Shown here: positions 10,011-18,999 of the stretch, one piece after another | How positions within the stretch are numbered: the first letter of the stretch is position 1 | How the letters are laid out: each line of letters opens with the position of its first letter | Origin: Rhizobiales bacterium 62-17 | Lineage (GTDB): Bacteria > Pseudomonadota > Alphaproteobacteria > Rhizobiales > Beijerinckiaceae | Direction: 5' to 3' | Assembly: GCA_001898965.1 (NCBI GenBank) | Contig: MKVW01000009.1 | Span: 842,853-906,852, forward strand | DNA: 64,000 nucleotides | Position numbers and translations under genes: made by a program | The notes under the pieces: model-generated | Databases searched by the model: none | Told to the model about the DNA's origin: nothing | What the model saw: only the letters and a program-made list of their open reading frames with translations

Positions 10011-11611
10011 GCTTCGACGGCCCTTCCCTTGAGCGCGAACAGACCGCGCGGGCGTTTCTGGATGAACAGGATCAGCAGGACGAGGATGAGAATCTTCGCC
10101 AGCACCGCGCCGGCGAAGGGTTCGAGAAACTTATTGGCGACGCCGAGCGCCATAGCCGAAACCAAAGTGCCCCACAGATTGCCGACGCCGCCGAACACCA
10201 CGACCATGAAACTGTCGATGATATAGCTCTGGCCGAGATTGGGTGAGACATTGTCGATCTGCGACAGCGCCACGCCGGCAATGCCGGCAAGGCCGGAGCC
10301 GAGGCCAAAGGTCAGCGCGTCGATCATCGGCGTGCGGATGCCCATGGCGCCGGCCATGCGGCGGTTCTGAGTGACTGCGCGCATATAAAGGCCGAGCGAC
10401 GTCCATTTCAGCGCCGCCAGCAAGGCGAAGAAGACGCACAGCGTGAAGACGATGATCCACATGCGGCCCCAGGTGATGGAGAGCCCCATAAAATCGAAGG
10501 CGCCGGACATGTAAGAAGGTGCGCCGACTTCGCGATTGTTTGGTCCGAAGATCGATCGCACCGCCTGTTGCAGGATCAGGCTGACGCCCCAGGTGGCTAG
10601 CAAGGTTTCCAGTGGACGGCCGTAAAGGAAGCGGATGATACCGCGCTCGATGGCGATGCCGACCAAGCCCGCGACGACGAAGGCCAGTGGCAAAGCGATG
10701 GGCAGCGACCAGTCGAACAGATGCGGTGCGCGCGTGCGGATCAGGTCCTGCACCACGAAGGTCGTGTAGGCGCCGATCATCACCATTTCGCCATGCGCCA
10801 TGTTGATGACGCCCATCACGCCGAAAGTGATGGCGAGACCGATGGCGGCGAGCAGCAGCACCGAGCCGAGCGACAGGCCATACCAGATGTTCTGCACATA
10901 GCTCAGCATCTTCAGGCGGTTTTCGATCGAGGCGACGGCCTCATTGGCCATCTGCCGCAGATCGGGCGCCGCTTTGTCTGACAACGAGCGCAAGGTGGCG
11001 ATGGCGCCGATGTCACCGCGCGCCTTGAGCAGGGTGATGGAATCGATGATGTCGGCGCGCGGCGTATCGGGCTGGCCGAGCAGAATGGCGGCGCGCGCTT
11101 CGGCGAACAGCCGCTGCACACCCGCGTTCTGTTCGCTTTTCAAAGCGCTCTCCAGGGCCGGCAAAGCGCTGGCATCGCGCGATTTGAACAGCGCGTCGGC
11201 GGCGGCGCGCCGTTTTGCCGGATCCGATGACAGCAGGGTCAGCGTGCCAAGAGCATTTTCGATGGCGCGGCGCAGGCGATTGTTGACGCGCACCGTCTGC
11301 AGGCCCGTGGGCGCGGCGACGCTTGTGCCGGTTGCCGCATCGGTCACGGTGCCGGTGCCGCCGATGTAGATCTTCTTGTTCGTCGGATCGAAGAACAGGC
11401 GCGCCGAGCCGAGCGCTTCCAGGATCGCCTGGGCATTGGGGGCGCCCGAAGCCGCCACTTCATCGATGGCCGTCGCCGTCTCGCTGAACTCGTCGGCCGC
11501 CAGGCGGCCAAATGTTGCCGGGCTGATCTCGGCGCTCAGCGCGGGTGCCAATGGCACGGCTAGGAAAATCATGGACAGGAATGCGGCCAGGAGCCGAGCG
11601 TTTCGCAGCAT
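10007..11611 (-). CDS. urtB: Urea ABC transporter permease UrtB with N-terminal exported domain
   Basis: A LivH-like permease, 534 residues. Residues 1-27 look like a signal peptide (FLSMIFLAVPLAPALSA). About 200 Ala-rich, helix-prone residues follow, with no membrane segments, before the permease core begins near residue 240 (YGLSLGSVLLLAAIGLAITFGVMGVINMAHGE). This long N-terminal region, probably periplasmic, is seen in many UrtB proteins and absent from LivH. The core holds EPFAGAVLAKILILVLLILFIQ near the C-terminus. It is separated from urtA by 103 bp containing a strong hairpin. Confidence 0.94.
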   Translation of the reverse strand: MLRNARLLAAFLSMIFLAVPLAPALSAEISPATFGRLAADEFSETATAIDEVAASGAPNAQAILEALGSARLFFDPTNKKIYIGGTGTVTDAATGTSVAAPTGLQTVRVNNRLRRAIENALGTLTLLSSDPAKRRAAADALFKSRDASALPALESALKSEQNAGVQRLFAEARAAILLGQPDTPRADIIDSITLLKARGDIGAIATLRSLSDKAAPDLRQMANEAVASIENRLKMLSYVQNIWYGLSLGSVLLLAAIGLAITFGVMGVINMAHGEMVMIGAYTTFVVQDLIRTRAPHLFDWSLPIALPLAFVVAGLVGIAIERGIIRFLYGRPLETLLATWGVSLILQQAVRSIFGPNNREVGAPSYMSGAFDFMGLSITWGRMWIIVFTLCVFFALLAALKWTSLGLYMRAVTQNRRMAGAMGIRTPMIDALTFGLGSGLAGIAGVALSQIDNVSPNLGQSYIIDSFMVVVFGGVGNLWGTLVSAMALGVANKFLEPFAGAVLAKILILVLLILFIQKRPRGLFALKGRAVEA

Positions 11612-11660
11612 GGACCGGCCTCTTCGCCGCTTGAACTGTATGAACTTGAAATCGAGGGGT

Positions 11661-11698
11661 CCGGCGGCCGCCTGAGGAGGAGGGAAAGCGGCCGCCGG
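11661..11698 (-). other. Intercistronic hairpin between urtA and urtB
   Basis: Two perfect 11-bp inverted arms (CCGGCGGCCGC at 11661-11671 and GCGGCCGCCGG at 11688-11698) flank a 16-nt loop just downstream of the urtA stop codon. There is no T-run after it, so it is more likely an mRNA-stabilising or partial-termination structure than a full terminator. Such hairpins behind the receptor gene usually keep receptor mRNA in excess over the permease genes. Confidence 0.7.
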
Positions 11699-11714
11699 AA
11701 GGTGCGTCAGCTGA

Positions 11715-13010
11715 TTAGCTGCCGCACTTATTGGTCTTGACGTTGAAGTTGCCGCACTTCTTGGTCACCCAATCAGCTTCGAGATCCTTCGAACCGTCAA
11801 GAAAGTCAGACCAGGCGTCGCCCGGCACCAGATCCTTGGTCTGCCACACCACGTCGAACTGACCATCCTTGCGGATTTCGCCGATCATCACCGGCTTGGT
11901 GATGTGGTGGTTGGGCAGCATCTTCGAAATACCGCCGGTCAGATTCGGCGCTTCAGTGCCCGGCAGCGCGTCGATCACCTTGTCAGGATCGGTGGTGCCG
12001 GCCTTTTCGACCGCCTTCACCCACATCTGGAAGCCGATGACATGCGCTTCCATCGGATCGTTGGTGACGCGCTTCGGATTCTTGGTGAAGGCCTGCCACT
12101 TCTTGATGAACTCTTCGTTGGCCGGGCTCTTGACCGACTCGAAATAGTTCCAGGCGGCGAGATGGCCGACGAGGTTGGACGTGTCGACGCCGACCAGTTC
12201 TTCTTCACCCACCGAGAAGGCGACGACGGGAATATCGGTCGCCTTGATGCCCTGGTTGGCGAGTTCCTTATAGAACGGTACGTTGGCGTCGCCGTTGATG
12301 GTCGAAACCACCGCCGTCTTCTTGCCGGCCGAACCGAACTTCTTGATGTCGGAAACGATCGTCTGCCAGTCGGAATGACCGAACGGCGTATAGTTGATCA
12401 TGATGTCGGCGTCGGCGACGCCCTTCGATTTCAGATAGGCTTCGAGAATCTTGTTGGTCGTGCGCGGATAGACGTAGTCGGTGCCCGCCAGCACCCAGCG
12501 CTTCACTTCGCCGCCGTCCTTGCTCATCAGATAATCGACAGCGGGAATGGCCTGCTGGTTCGGCGCGGCGCCGGTGTAGAACACGTTGCGCTCGCTCTCT
12601 TCACCCTCGTACTGCACCGGATAGAAGAGAATGCTGTTGAGCTCTTTGAATACGGGCAGAACCGACTTGCGGCTCACCGAGGTCCAGCAGCCAAACACGG
12701 CGGCGACCTTCTGTTGCGTGATCAGTTCGCGCGCCTTTTCGGCGAAGAGCGGCCAGTTCGAGGCGGGATCGACGACGACGGCTTCGAGTTTCTTGCCGAG
12801 GACGCCGCCTTTCTTGTTCTGCTCTTCGATCAGCATCAGCATGACGTCCTTCAGGGTCGTCTCGCTGATCGCCATCGTGCCAGACAAGGAGTGGAGGACG
12901 CCGACCTTGATGGTTTCTTGGGCCAACGCGGGTAAGGACGCCGACAACATCATCGCGCTGCCGACGATGCCGGCCAGCATGCCGCGGCGGCCGATCGTGA
13001 ATGAACTCAT
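11715..13010 (-). CDS. urtA: Urea ABC transporter substrate-binding protein UrtA
   Basis: The periplasmic urea receptor, 431 residues. The N-terminus GRRGMLAG followed by a hydrophobic stretch ending ALAQ resembles a Tat-type or Sec signal peptide, cleaved about residue 30. The mature protein begins ETIKVGVLHSLSGTMAISE and contains VFGCWTSVSRKSVLPVFKE and LFYPVQYEGEE, typical of UrtA/FmdD-type type-I receptors. It is the first gene of the urt-ure block, preceded by GGGGAG and a sigma-54 promoter about 40 bp upstream. Confidence 0.97.
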   Translation of the reverse strand: MSSFTIGRRGMLAGIVGSAMMLSASLPALAQETIKVGVLHSLSGTMAISETTLKDVMLMLIEEQNKKGGVLGKKLEAVVVDPASNWPLFAEKARELITQQKVAAVFGCWTSVSRKSVLPVFKELNSILFYPVQYEGEESERNVFYTGAAPNQQAIPAVDYLMSKDGGEVKRWVLAGTDYVYPRTTNKILEAYLKSKGVADADIMINYTPFGHSDWQTIVSDIKKFGSAGKKTAVVSTINGDANVPFYKELANQGIKATDIPVVAFSVGEEELVGVDTSNLVGHLAAWNYFESVKSPANEEFIKKWQAFTKNPKRVTNDPMEAHVIGFQMWVKAVEKAGTTDPDKVIDALPGTEAPNLTGGISKMLPNHHITKPVMIGEIRKDGQFDVVWQTKDLVPGDAWSDFLDGSKDLEADWVTKKCGNFNVKTNKCGS

Positions 13011-13050
13011 GAAGCTCCCCTGTACTGGCTGGATTGCCGGCAGGGGATTC

Positions 13051-13065
13051 GCAAGCTTTGTGCCA
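13051..13065 (-). promoter_or_regulatory. Sigma-54 (RpoN) promoter of the urt-ure operon
   Basis: Read on the minus strand the sequence is TTGGCACAAAGCTTGC: TGGCAC, five bases, TTGC, an exact match to the -24/-12 consensus (TGGCAC-N5-TTGC). It ends about 40 bp before the urtA ATG, giving a short leader of roughly 30 nt with a GGGGAG ribosome-binding site. RpoN control of urea uptake and urease is expected under nitrogen limitation via NtrC. The remainder of this 315-bp gap is AT-rich near 13080-13110 and contains an 11-bp palindrome GTGCGTTGCAC at 13167-13177; I see no canonical NtrC site and no gene. Confidence 0.85.
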
Positions 13066-13270
13066 AGCCTTTTTAACTGGTCTAGAATATTGAAATATAA
13101 AGAAAATATGGAAGTTCGCCGCTTAATACGGCCGATTGTGACGGCCTGAATCGCCGCCTAACTTTTGTGCGTTGCACGGGAATCGTGAGCTGAAAATTGA
13201 GGCAGTTTGACCGTGATGCTGCAATCATCGGCAGCAGATTGCCGAGCGTCGGCGCAGCTTGCCAATGAAA

Positions 13271-13295
13271 CGCGCGCCACGTGAGGTGGCGCGCG
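13271..13295 (-). terminator. Probable terminator of glcB
   Basis: GC-rich hairpin with arms GCGCGCCAC and GTGGCGCGC around the loop GTGAG, about 30 bp after the malate synthase stop codon in the direction of transcription. The following T-run on the minus strand is short (TTTCATT), so termination may be partial. It insulates glcB from the divergently placed urtA promoter region only 200 bp further on. Confidence 0.6.
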
Positions 13296-13325
13296 CAAAT
13301 TGTCGTCAATCGATGGATTGAAGGG

Positions 13326-15488
13326 TTAACCGTTCGCTTTCGCCTCGCGGCGGCGAGCGTGCAGGATGAATTCCGTATAGCCGTTGGGCTGCGCCGTGCC
13401 CTTGAAGACGAGGTCGCAGGCGGCTTTGAAGGCGACGCCGTCATAGCTGGGCGCCATCGGCTTATAGAGCGGGTCGCCGGCATTCTGCCGATCGACCACG
13501 GTCGCCATGCGCTTCATCGTCTCCATCACCTGGGCTTCCTTGACGATGCCGTGCTGCAGCCAATTGGCGATATGCTGGCTGGAGATGCGCAGCGTCGCGC
13601 GATCTTCCATCAGGCCGACATCGTGAATGTCGGGCACTTTCGAACAGCCCACACCCTGGTCGATCCAGCGCACCACATAGCCGAGAATGCCCTGCGCATT
13701 GTTGTCGATTTCCTGCTGCACGGCTTCCGGCGAGAAGTTCGACTGCGACACCGGCACGGTGAGGATGTCATCCAGCTTGGCGGGTGCGCGCTTGGCCAGT
13801 TCTTCCTGCTTGGCTGCCACATTCACCTGCAGATAGTGCAGGGCATGCAGGGTTGCAGCGGTCGGTGAGGGCACCCAGGCCGTATTGGCGCCGGCATTGG
13901 GGTGGCCGATCTTCTGCACCAGCATGTCGGCCATCCGGTCGGGCATGGCCCACATGCCCTTGCCGATCTGCGCCTTGCCGCGCAGCCCTTGCGCCAGGCC
14001 GACGTCAACATTGTTATCCTCATAGGCCTTGATCCAGGCCATGTTGCGCATTTCGTTCTTGCGCACCATCGGCCCGGCATACATGGAGGTGTGGATTTCG
14101 TCGCCGGTGCGGTCCAGGAAGCCCGTGTTGATGAACACCACGCGTTCCGAGGCGGCTTGAATGCAGGCGGCGAGATTGATCGTCGTGCGCCGCTCTTCGT
14201 CCATGATGCCGATCTTCACCGTATTGCGAGGCAAACCGAGCATGTCTTCGACGCGCGAGAAAATCTCGCTGGTGAAGGCCACTTCCTCTGGCCCGTGCAT
14301 TTTCGGTTTGACGATATAGATCGAGCCGGCGCGGCTGTTGCGCAAATCGCCCTTGCCGATGATGTCGTGCTTGGCGATCAGCACGCTGACGGCGGCATCG
14401 AGCAGGCCTTCGGGAATTTCGTTGCCGCTGCCGTCGAGCACCGCATCGGTATACATGTGATGGCCGACATTGCGGATCAGCATCAGGCTGCGGCCGTGCA
14501 GGGTGAGCGTGCCGCCGGCTGGCTTGGTGAACGTGCGATCCTTGTGCAGGGCACGGGTGATGGTCTGGCCGCCCTTTTCGAGATCGGCGGTCAGAGTGCC
14601 CTTCATCAGGCCGAGCCAGTTGCTATAGATTTCGGTCTTGTCCTGCGCATCGACGGCGGAAACCGAATCCTCCATGTCCATGATGGTGGAAATGGCTGCT
14701 TCCATCACGATGTCGGCGACGCCGGCCGCGTCACTCTTGCCGATCACATGATTGCGGTCGATGACGACTTCCAGGTGCAGGCCGTTCTTGGCCAGAAGGA
14801 TCGACGTCGGGGCATCGGCCGATCCGGCATAGCCGACGAATTGCGCGGGATTGGCGAGCGCGGTCGCACTGCCGTTGTCGATGACGATGGCCAGTTGTCC
14901 GTCGACCACCTTATAGCCCGTGACTTCCCTGTGAGAGCCGATGGCCAGTGGCGCCGCCTGATCGAGAATCTCGCGGCCCTTGGCGATGACCCTGGCGCCA
15001 CGCACGGGATTGTAACCTTTGCCGGCCTCCGCGCCGCCGTCCGAGGGAATGGCGTCGGTGCCATAGAGCGCGTCATAGAGCGAACCCCAGCGCGCATTGG
15101 CGGCGTTCAAGGCATAGCGGGCATTGGAGACGGGCACGACGAGCTGCGGCCCGGCGATACGAGCGATTTCGTCGTCGACCTTGGAGGTCGCGACAGGCTT
15201 CGCCGCCGGGGGCGGCAGCAGATAGCCGATCTCCTTGAGGAAGGCGACATAGGCGGCCTGGTCATGCGGCTTGCCGGTGCGCGCCTTGTGCCATTGGTCG
15301 ATCTTGGCCTGCAGGTCGTCACGATGGGCGAGCAGAGCCTTGTTGCGCGGCGCGAGGTCGGAAACGAGCCCGGCCAGTCCCTTCCAGAAGGCATCAAGCT
15401 CTACCCCTGTGCCAGCGATCGCCTCCTTGGCGATGAAATCCGCCAAAACCGTATCGACCTTCAAGCCGGCAATATCACTACGCGCCAT
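13326..15488 (-). CDS. glcB: Malate synthase G
   Basis: Condenses glyoxylate and acetyl-CoA to malate in the cytoplasm (glyoxylate shunt, glycolate use). The 720-residue length is diagnostic of the monomeric G isoform. Family blocks are intact: METEDSV-like [66 protein letters not shown] and the C-terminal [48 protein letters not shown] sequence precedes the ATG. It stands alone, with no glycolate oxidase or isocitrate lyase gene next to it. Confidence 0.98.
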   Translation of the reverse strand: MARSDIAGLKVDTVLADFIAKEAIAGTGVELDAFWKGLAGLVSDLAPRNKALLAHRDDLQAKIDQWHKARTGKPHDQAAYVAFLKEIGYLLPPPAAKPVATSKVDDEIARIAGPQLVVPVSNARYALNAANARWGSLYDALYGTDAIPSDGGAEAGKGYNPVRGARVIAKGREILDQAAPLAIGSHREVTGYKVVDGQLAIVIDNGSATALANPAQFVGYAGSADAPTSILLAKNGLHLEVVIDRNHVIGKSDAAGVADIVMEAAISTIMDMEDSVSAVDAQDKTEIYSNWLGLMKGTLTADLEKGGQTITRALHKDRTFTKPAGGTLTLHGRSLMLIRNVGHHMYTDAVLDGSGNEIPEGLLDAAVSVLIAKHDIIGKGDLRNSRAGSIYIVKPKMHGPEEVAFTSEIFSRVEDMLGLPRNTVKIGIMDEERRTTINLAACIQAASERVVFINTGFLDRTGDEIHTSMYAGPMVRKNEMRNMAWIKAYEDNNVDVGLAQGLRGKAQIGKGMWAMPDRMADMLVQKIGHPNAGANTAWVPSPTAATLHALHYLQVNVAAKQEELAKRAPAKLDDILTVPVSQSNFSPEAVQQEIDNNAQGILGYVVRWIDQGVGCSKVPDIHDVGLMEDRATLRISSQHIANWLQHGIVKEAQVMETMKRMATVVDRQNAGDPLYKPMAPSYDGVAFKAACDLVFKGTAQPNGYTEFILHARRREAKANG

Positions 15489-15575
15489 ATCTTCTTGCTC
15501 CTACCCAGGGATCGGAACCCCGCCCCCATTCTTGCCCATATTATGGAAAGCGGCGCATCTGTCGATGGGCCGCAA

Positions 15576-15599
15576 GTCTTTCAAAATGTCTTTCAAAAT
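15576..15599. repeat. Two tandem copies of a 12-bp unit
   Basis: GTCTTTCAAAAT occurs twice head to tail upstream of glcB, followed by a degenerate third copy (GTCTTCGCAAGA). It lies in the 266-bp gap between divergent glcB and the RidA gene. It could be a regulator-binding array for either gene or a slippage product; no other sequence supports a choice. Confidence 0.4.
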
Positions 15600-15754
15600 G
15601 TCTTCGCAAGATGCTGTTTCAGGGTGCCTTCCACAATACAACCGCGAGGCGGTACAAGCCGATGACGACGGGCTATGTTGGCCGCCCCTGAATTGGACGA
15701 CAGCCCCCAAGGAAATCTCGAGGATAAACCCGAGAACAACCCCAAGGAAAAATC

Positions 15755-16132
15755 ATGGCAAAACGGCAAAGCATTTATTCCGACAGTTTCGCGCATCAAA
15801 ATCCCATTCCCGCCGCCTGCCGGATGGGCAATCTGGTGATGACCGGTATCATCACCGGCATCGATCACGCGAAACCCCCGGGCTCGATGGAAGAGCAATG
15901 CGAACTGATGTTCGCGCGTATCCCCGAGGTGATGAAGGCGGCCGGCGGCAATACGGGCAACATCGTCAAGCTCAGCATCGGCATCCATGACGTGTCGCAG
16001 CGCTCGGCGCTCAACAAGCTATGGACGCAGATGTTCCCCGATCCGGCCAACAGGCCGGTGCGCCAGACCACCCAAGTGGTGATGGACGGCGGCAAGCTCG
16101 TGCAATGCGACATCGTCGCCTGGATGGACTGA
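15755..16132 (+). CDS. RidA/YjgF family protein
   Basis: A 125-residue protein of the YjgF/YER057c/UK114 family, which includes enamine/imine deaminases (RidA) and pathway-specific relatives. The fold-diagnostic Arg in the PVRQTTQV motif (Arg103, aligning with the Arg that binds the substrate carboxylate) is present. The N-terminal SDSFAHQNPIPAACRMGNLVMTG is typical of the wider family rather than of archetypal RidA. AAGGAAAAATC precedes the ATG. It is monocistronic, ending at a strong terminator. Confidence 0.85.
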   Translation: MAKRQSIYSDSFAHQNPIPAACRMGNLVMTGIITGIDHAKPPGSMEEQCELMFARIPEVMKAAGGNTGNIVKLSIGIHDVSQRSALNKLWTQMFPDPANRPVRQTTQVVMDGGKLVQCDIVAWMD

Positions 16133-16160
16133 TCGGGACCAGCGTATCGGCAAACAAAAA

Positions 16161-16190
16161 CCCCGGCGCTGGCGCCGGGGTTTCTTTTTT
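16161..16190. terminator. Strong bidirectional Rho-independent terminator
   Basis: CCCCGGCG-CTGG-CGCCGGGG hairpin followed by TTTCTTTTTT on the plus strand and preceded by AAAAA, which supplies a T-run for the minus strand. It lies between the convergent RidA gene and tctA and should stop transcription from both sides. Confidence 0.92.
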
Positions 16191-16206
16191 GAGTCTGGGT
16201 GCCTGC

Positions 16207-17706
16207 TTATTCCTGGAACGCGTCCTCGCGCGTCTTGCGGAACGACGGCAGCACGATGATTGCGATCAACGCCGCCGACATCAACAGCAGCACCAGCGAG
16301 ATCGGACGCTCGACGAAAATGCTCGGGCTGCCGAAGGACAGCACCATCGAGCGGCGCAGGTTTTCTTCCATCAGCGGGCCCAGCACGAAGCCGAGCAGGA
16401 AGGGCGCGCATTCGCAGCCGAGCTTGTTGAACGTGTAGCCGAGCAGAGCGATGCCGGCCATCATGATCACCAGGAACGTACTGGAACTGACGGCATAGGC
16501 GCCGACGCAGCACAGGATCAGGATGCAGGGGAACAGTAGCCGATAAGGCACTTTCAGCAGCGCCACCCACAAGCCGATCAGCGGCAGGTTGATGATCACC
16601 AGCATCAGATTGCCGACCCACATCGAGGCGATCATGCCCCAGAACAAGGTTGGCCGTTCCGTCAGCAGGGCGGTGCCGGGCGCGATGCCCTGGATCATCA
16701 TCGCGCCGACCATCACGGCCATCACCGGCGTCGAGGGGATGCCCAACGTCAGCAGCGGGATGAACGACGTCTGTGCGCCGGCATTGTTGGCCGATTCCGG
16801 ACCGGCGACGCCTTCCACCGCGCCCTTGCCGAACATGGCGCGCGATTTCGAGATCTTCTTCTCCAGCGTATAGCTGGCGAAGGAGGCGAGCACCGCGCCA
16901 CCGCCCGGCAGAATGCCCAAGAACGAGCCGATAAGCGTGCCGCGCAGCGCCGCCGGCACCGCCAGCTTGGCTTCCTCGCGGGTCGGCCATAGGCTTTCGA
17001 TCTTCTGGGTCTGACTGCGGTCTTCCGCCCGTTTCTCCAGATTGCCCATCATTTCGGCGAAACCGAACAGACCCATGGCGAGCGGCACGAAGTCGATGCC
17101 GTCGTAGAGTTCCGATACGCCGAAGGTGAAGCGCGTGACGCCAGCCTGCGTATCCGTGCCGACCAGGCCGAACAGCAGGCCGAGGATGACCATGGCTACC
17201 GCCTTGATAACCGAGCCGTGCGCCAGAACCACAGCGGCGACGAGGCCAAACAGCATCAGCGAGAAATATTCCGGCGAGCGGAATTTCTCGGCGAAGCCCG
17301 CCAGCACCGGCGCGAAGGCGGCGATGACGATCGTGCCGACGCAGCCGGCGAAGAACGAGCCCAGCGCCGCGATGGTCAGGGCCGCGCCGGCGCGGCCGCG
17401 CCGCGCCATCTGATAGCCGTCGATACAGGTGATGACTGATGATGTCTCACCGGGCAGGTTCACAAGGATGGCCGTGGTTGAACCACCATATTGCGCGCCG
17501 TAATAGATGCCGGCGAGCATGATGAGCGAGGACAGCGGATCGAGGCCGAAAGTGATCGGCAGCAGCATGGCGATCGTCGCGATCGGGCCGATGCCCGGCA
17601 ACACGCCGATCAAAGTGCCGAGCAGACAGCCGATCAGGCAAAACAACAGATTGGCGGGCGTGATGGCCGCGCCGAAACCTGTGGCAAGGTTGGCGAACAT
17701 ATCCAT
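16207..17706 (-). CDS. tctA: Tripartite tricarboxylate transporter large permease TctA
   Basis: The large membrane subunit (12 or so transmembrane helices) of a TTT-family secondary importer that works with TctB and a periplasmic TctC/Bug receptor. About 499 residues from MDMFANLATGFG. Family motifs include LLGTLIGVLPGIGPIATIAMLLP, GIYYGAQYGGSTTAILVNLPGE and the second copy of the PGxGP-type loop at GSFLGILPGGGAVLASF. The start at 17706 lies one base before the end of tctB; a longer frame would run through tctB. The solute (di/tricarboxylate or aromatic acid) is unknown. Confidence 0.94.
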   Translation of the reverse strand: MDMFANLATGFGAAITPANLLFCLIGCLLGTLIGVLPGIGPIATIAMLLPITFGLDPLSSLIMLAGIYYGAQYGGSTTAILVNLPGETSSVITCIDGYQMARRGRAGAALTIAALGSFFAGCVGTIVIAAFAPVLAGFAEKFRSPEYFSLMLFGLVAAVVLAHGSVIKAVAMVILGLLFGLVGTDTQAGVTRFTFGVSELYDGIDFVPLAMGLFGFAEMMGNLEKRAEDRSQTQKIESLWPTREEAKLAVPAALRGTLIGSFLGILPGGGAVLASFASYTLEKKISKSRAMFGKGAVEGVAGPESANNAGAQTSFIPLLTLGIPSTPVMAVMVGAMMIQGIAPGTALLTERPTLFWGMIASMWVGNLMLVIINLPLIGLWVALLKVPYRLLFPCILILCCVGAYAVSSSTFLVIMMAGIALLGYTFNKLGCECAPFLLGFVLGPLMEENLRRSMVLSFGSPSIFVERPISLVLLLMSAALIAIIVLPSFRKTREDAFQE

Positions 17707-17708
17707 GT

Positions 17709-18164
17709 TCAGAAGCTCCAGGTCCACGCCGGCATGGCTTGGCCGAGCAATTTGATGAACAGCAGAACGGAGAAGACGGAGGCGCCAATTCCGAGCGCCA
17801 CGGCTTCTTTCCAACGGATTTCCGTGCTCGCCAGGGAGGCGACGAGGGTGACGATGAAAATCGTCGGCGCCAGACCGACCCGTTCGATCAAGAGACCGAA
17901 CAGCACGATGGCGAGCAGGATGAAGAACTGCGGCCGCAGCTGTCCGCGTGCGATGGCCGTACCGTCAACCGCCAAGCCGCGCACCACGATAATGGCGCCG
18001 AGCCCGACGACGATCCACGCCAGCACGGTCGGCAGAAAGCCAGGTCCCATACGGGTCACCGTGCCAAACGCATAGCTCTGGCCGAGATACAGCGCCAAGG
18101 CGCCGAAACAGATGAAAAGGACGCCTGCCCAGAAATCCTGGGGGCTTTTCACGCGCAACATCAT
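17709..18164 (-). CDS. tctB: Tripartite tricarboxylate transporter small permease TctB
   Basis: A 151-residue protein with four predicted transmembrane helices (FWAGVLFICFGALALYLG; VLAWIVVGLGAIIVV; FFILLAIVLFGLLIERVGL; ALGIGASVFSVLLFIKLLG), the size and layout of TctB. The GTVTRMGPGFLPTVLAW segment is the TctB family signature. The stop lies two bases before the tctA start, so the two subunits are translationally linked. No TctC gene is attached; candidate partners are the Bug receptors at 20.9-22.9 kb. Confidence 0.92.
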   Translation of the reverse strand: MMLRVKSPQDFWAGVLFICFGALALYLGQSYAFGTVTRMGPGFLPTVLAWIVVGLGAIIVVRGLAVDGTAIARGQLRPQFFILLAIVLFGLLIERVGLAPTIFIVTLVASLASTEIRWKEAVALGIGASVFSVLLFIKLLGQAMPAWTWSF

Positions 18165-18301
18165 TTCTCTCCCGAGACGTGTCCCACCATTTTATGTGGT
18201 CTCCGTACGCCGGAGCCACCTTTTGCGCCAGATCAAATTTTGATCCGGCGTGCGATGCAATTGTTATTCAGCGAGTCTGATTGAGGATATCGTACTCCAG
18301 T

Positions 18302-18847
18302 TTAGCTGGCGGCGCGTTTCTTGCCGTTCTGGTTGAAATCCTCTGTCTCGCTGGCATTGCCTGCCTGCGCTGCAATATCGGCGACCTCCGTCATCATCAA
18401 CGGTTCGGTATGGCCGCCGAGTGTGGGACGCAGCGTGCGCAGCATGGTGGCGAGCGTCTTGCGGAAATCCTCCTGGGCGGTGGGCGCCATCCACTCCAGC
18501 ACGTCGGATTCCACCTGGGCAGCGATCACCGTGCATTGCTGCAGGATGTCGCGTCCCACCGGCGACAAGCGCATTTTCAAAATGCGGCGATTGTCCTCGC
18601 TCACCGAACGCTCGATCAGTCCACGTCGCAACATATTGGCGACAATCTGGTTCATCGTCTGGGGCGTCACGAAGAAGCGCCGCGCCAGTTCGGCGGATGA
18701 CAGACCGGAATAACGGTCAAGCAGGCCGAGGATGGTGAATTGCAGGCCGGTGATGTTGAGGCCACGAAATTCGTTCTCAAGCCTCAGACGCAGCGCCTGG
18801 CCGGCTTGATGCAGCAGATAAATCGTGCTGGGAATTTGCTCTTGCAC
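18302..18847 (-). CDS. MarR family transcriptional regulator
   Basis: A winged-helix regulator of about 181 residues. The MarR core is visible: LRLRLENEFRGLNITGLQFTILGLLDRYSGLSSAELARRFFVTPQTMNQIVANMLRRGLIERS followed by the wing SEDNRRILKMRLSPVGRDIL (quoted here as a domain order, not a single motif). The GTG at 18847 is chosen because AAGGAG lies 11 bases upstream; the frame is open to 18964. It is divergent from the solute-binding-protein gene at 19000 with a 15-bp palindrome between them, and is probably its regulator. Confidence 0.85.
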   Translation of the reverse strand: MQEQIPSTIYLLHQAGQALRLRLENEFRGLNITGLQFTILGLLDRYSGLSSAELARRFFVTPQTMNQIVANMLRRGLIERSVSEDNRRILKMRLSPVGRDILQQCTVIAAQVESDVLEWMAPTAQEDFRKTLATMLRTLRPTLGGHTEPLMMTEVADIAAQAGNASETEDFNQNGKKRAAS

Positions 18848-18885
18848 GGGTTGGCTGGCTCCTTGACGCCGTCTGTGGCCCCGAC

Positions 18886-18900
18886 ATAAGGGGCCCTTAT
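18886..18900. promoter_or_regulatory. Perfect palindrome, candidate MarR operator
   Basis: ATAAGGG-G-CCCTTAT, seven-base arms around one base, lies in the 152-bp divergent gap between the MarR gene and the receptor gene. It is followed by an AT-rich stretch (ATATAAAATATTAG) that could hold a -10 element. MarR dimers bind palindromes of this size and usually autoregulate. Confidence 0.55.
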
Positions 18901-18999
18901 ATAAAATATTAGACTGTCGTTCAAGATGACGGTGCTGGAGCCAAAAAGCCAGCACTAACCGCAATAAGGGCCGCCCTGCGGCTCGAAGGGAGGAAACAG

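Noticed and set aside
13167..13177. GTGCGTTGCAC palindrome as an NtrC enhancer
   Set aside because: The arm order is GTGC...GCAC with a 3-base centre, not the GCAC-N6/7-GTGC expected for NtrC.
13902..15665. 587-residue open frame on the plus strand, antisense to glcB
   Set aside because: Its composition follows the third-position bias of the malate synthase gene, it has no family similarity or ribosome-binding site, and glcB on the other strand is unmistakable.
15500..15990. Minus- and plus-strand short frames upstream of and over the RidA gene
   Set aside because: No ribosome-binding sites or similarity; they overlap the well-supported RidA gene and the repeats.
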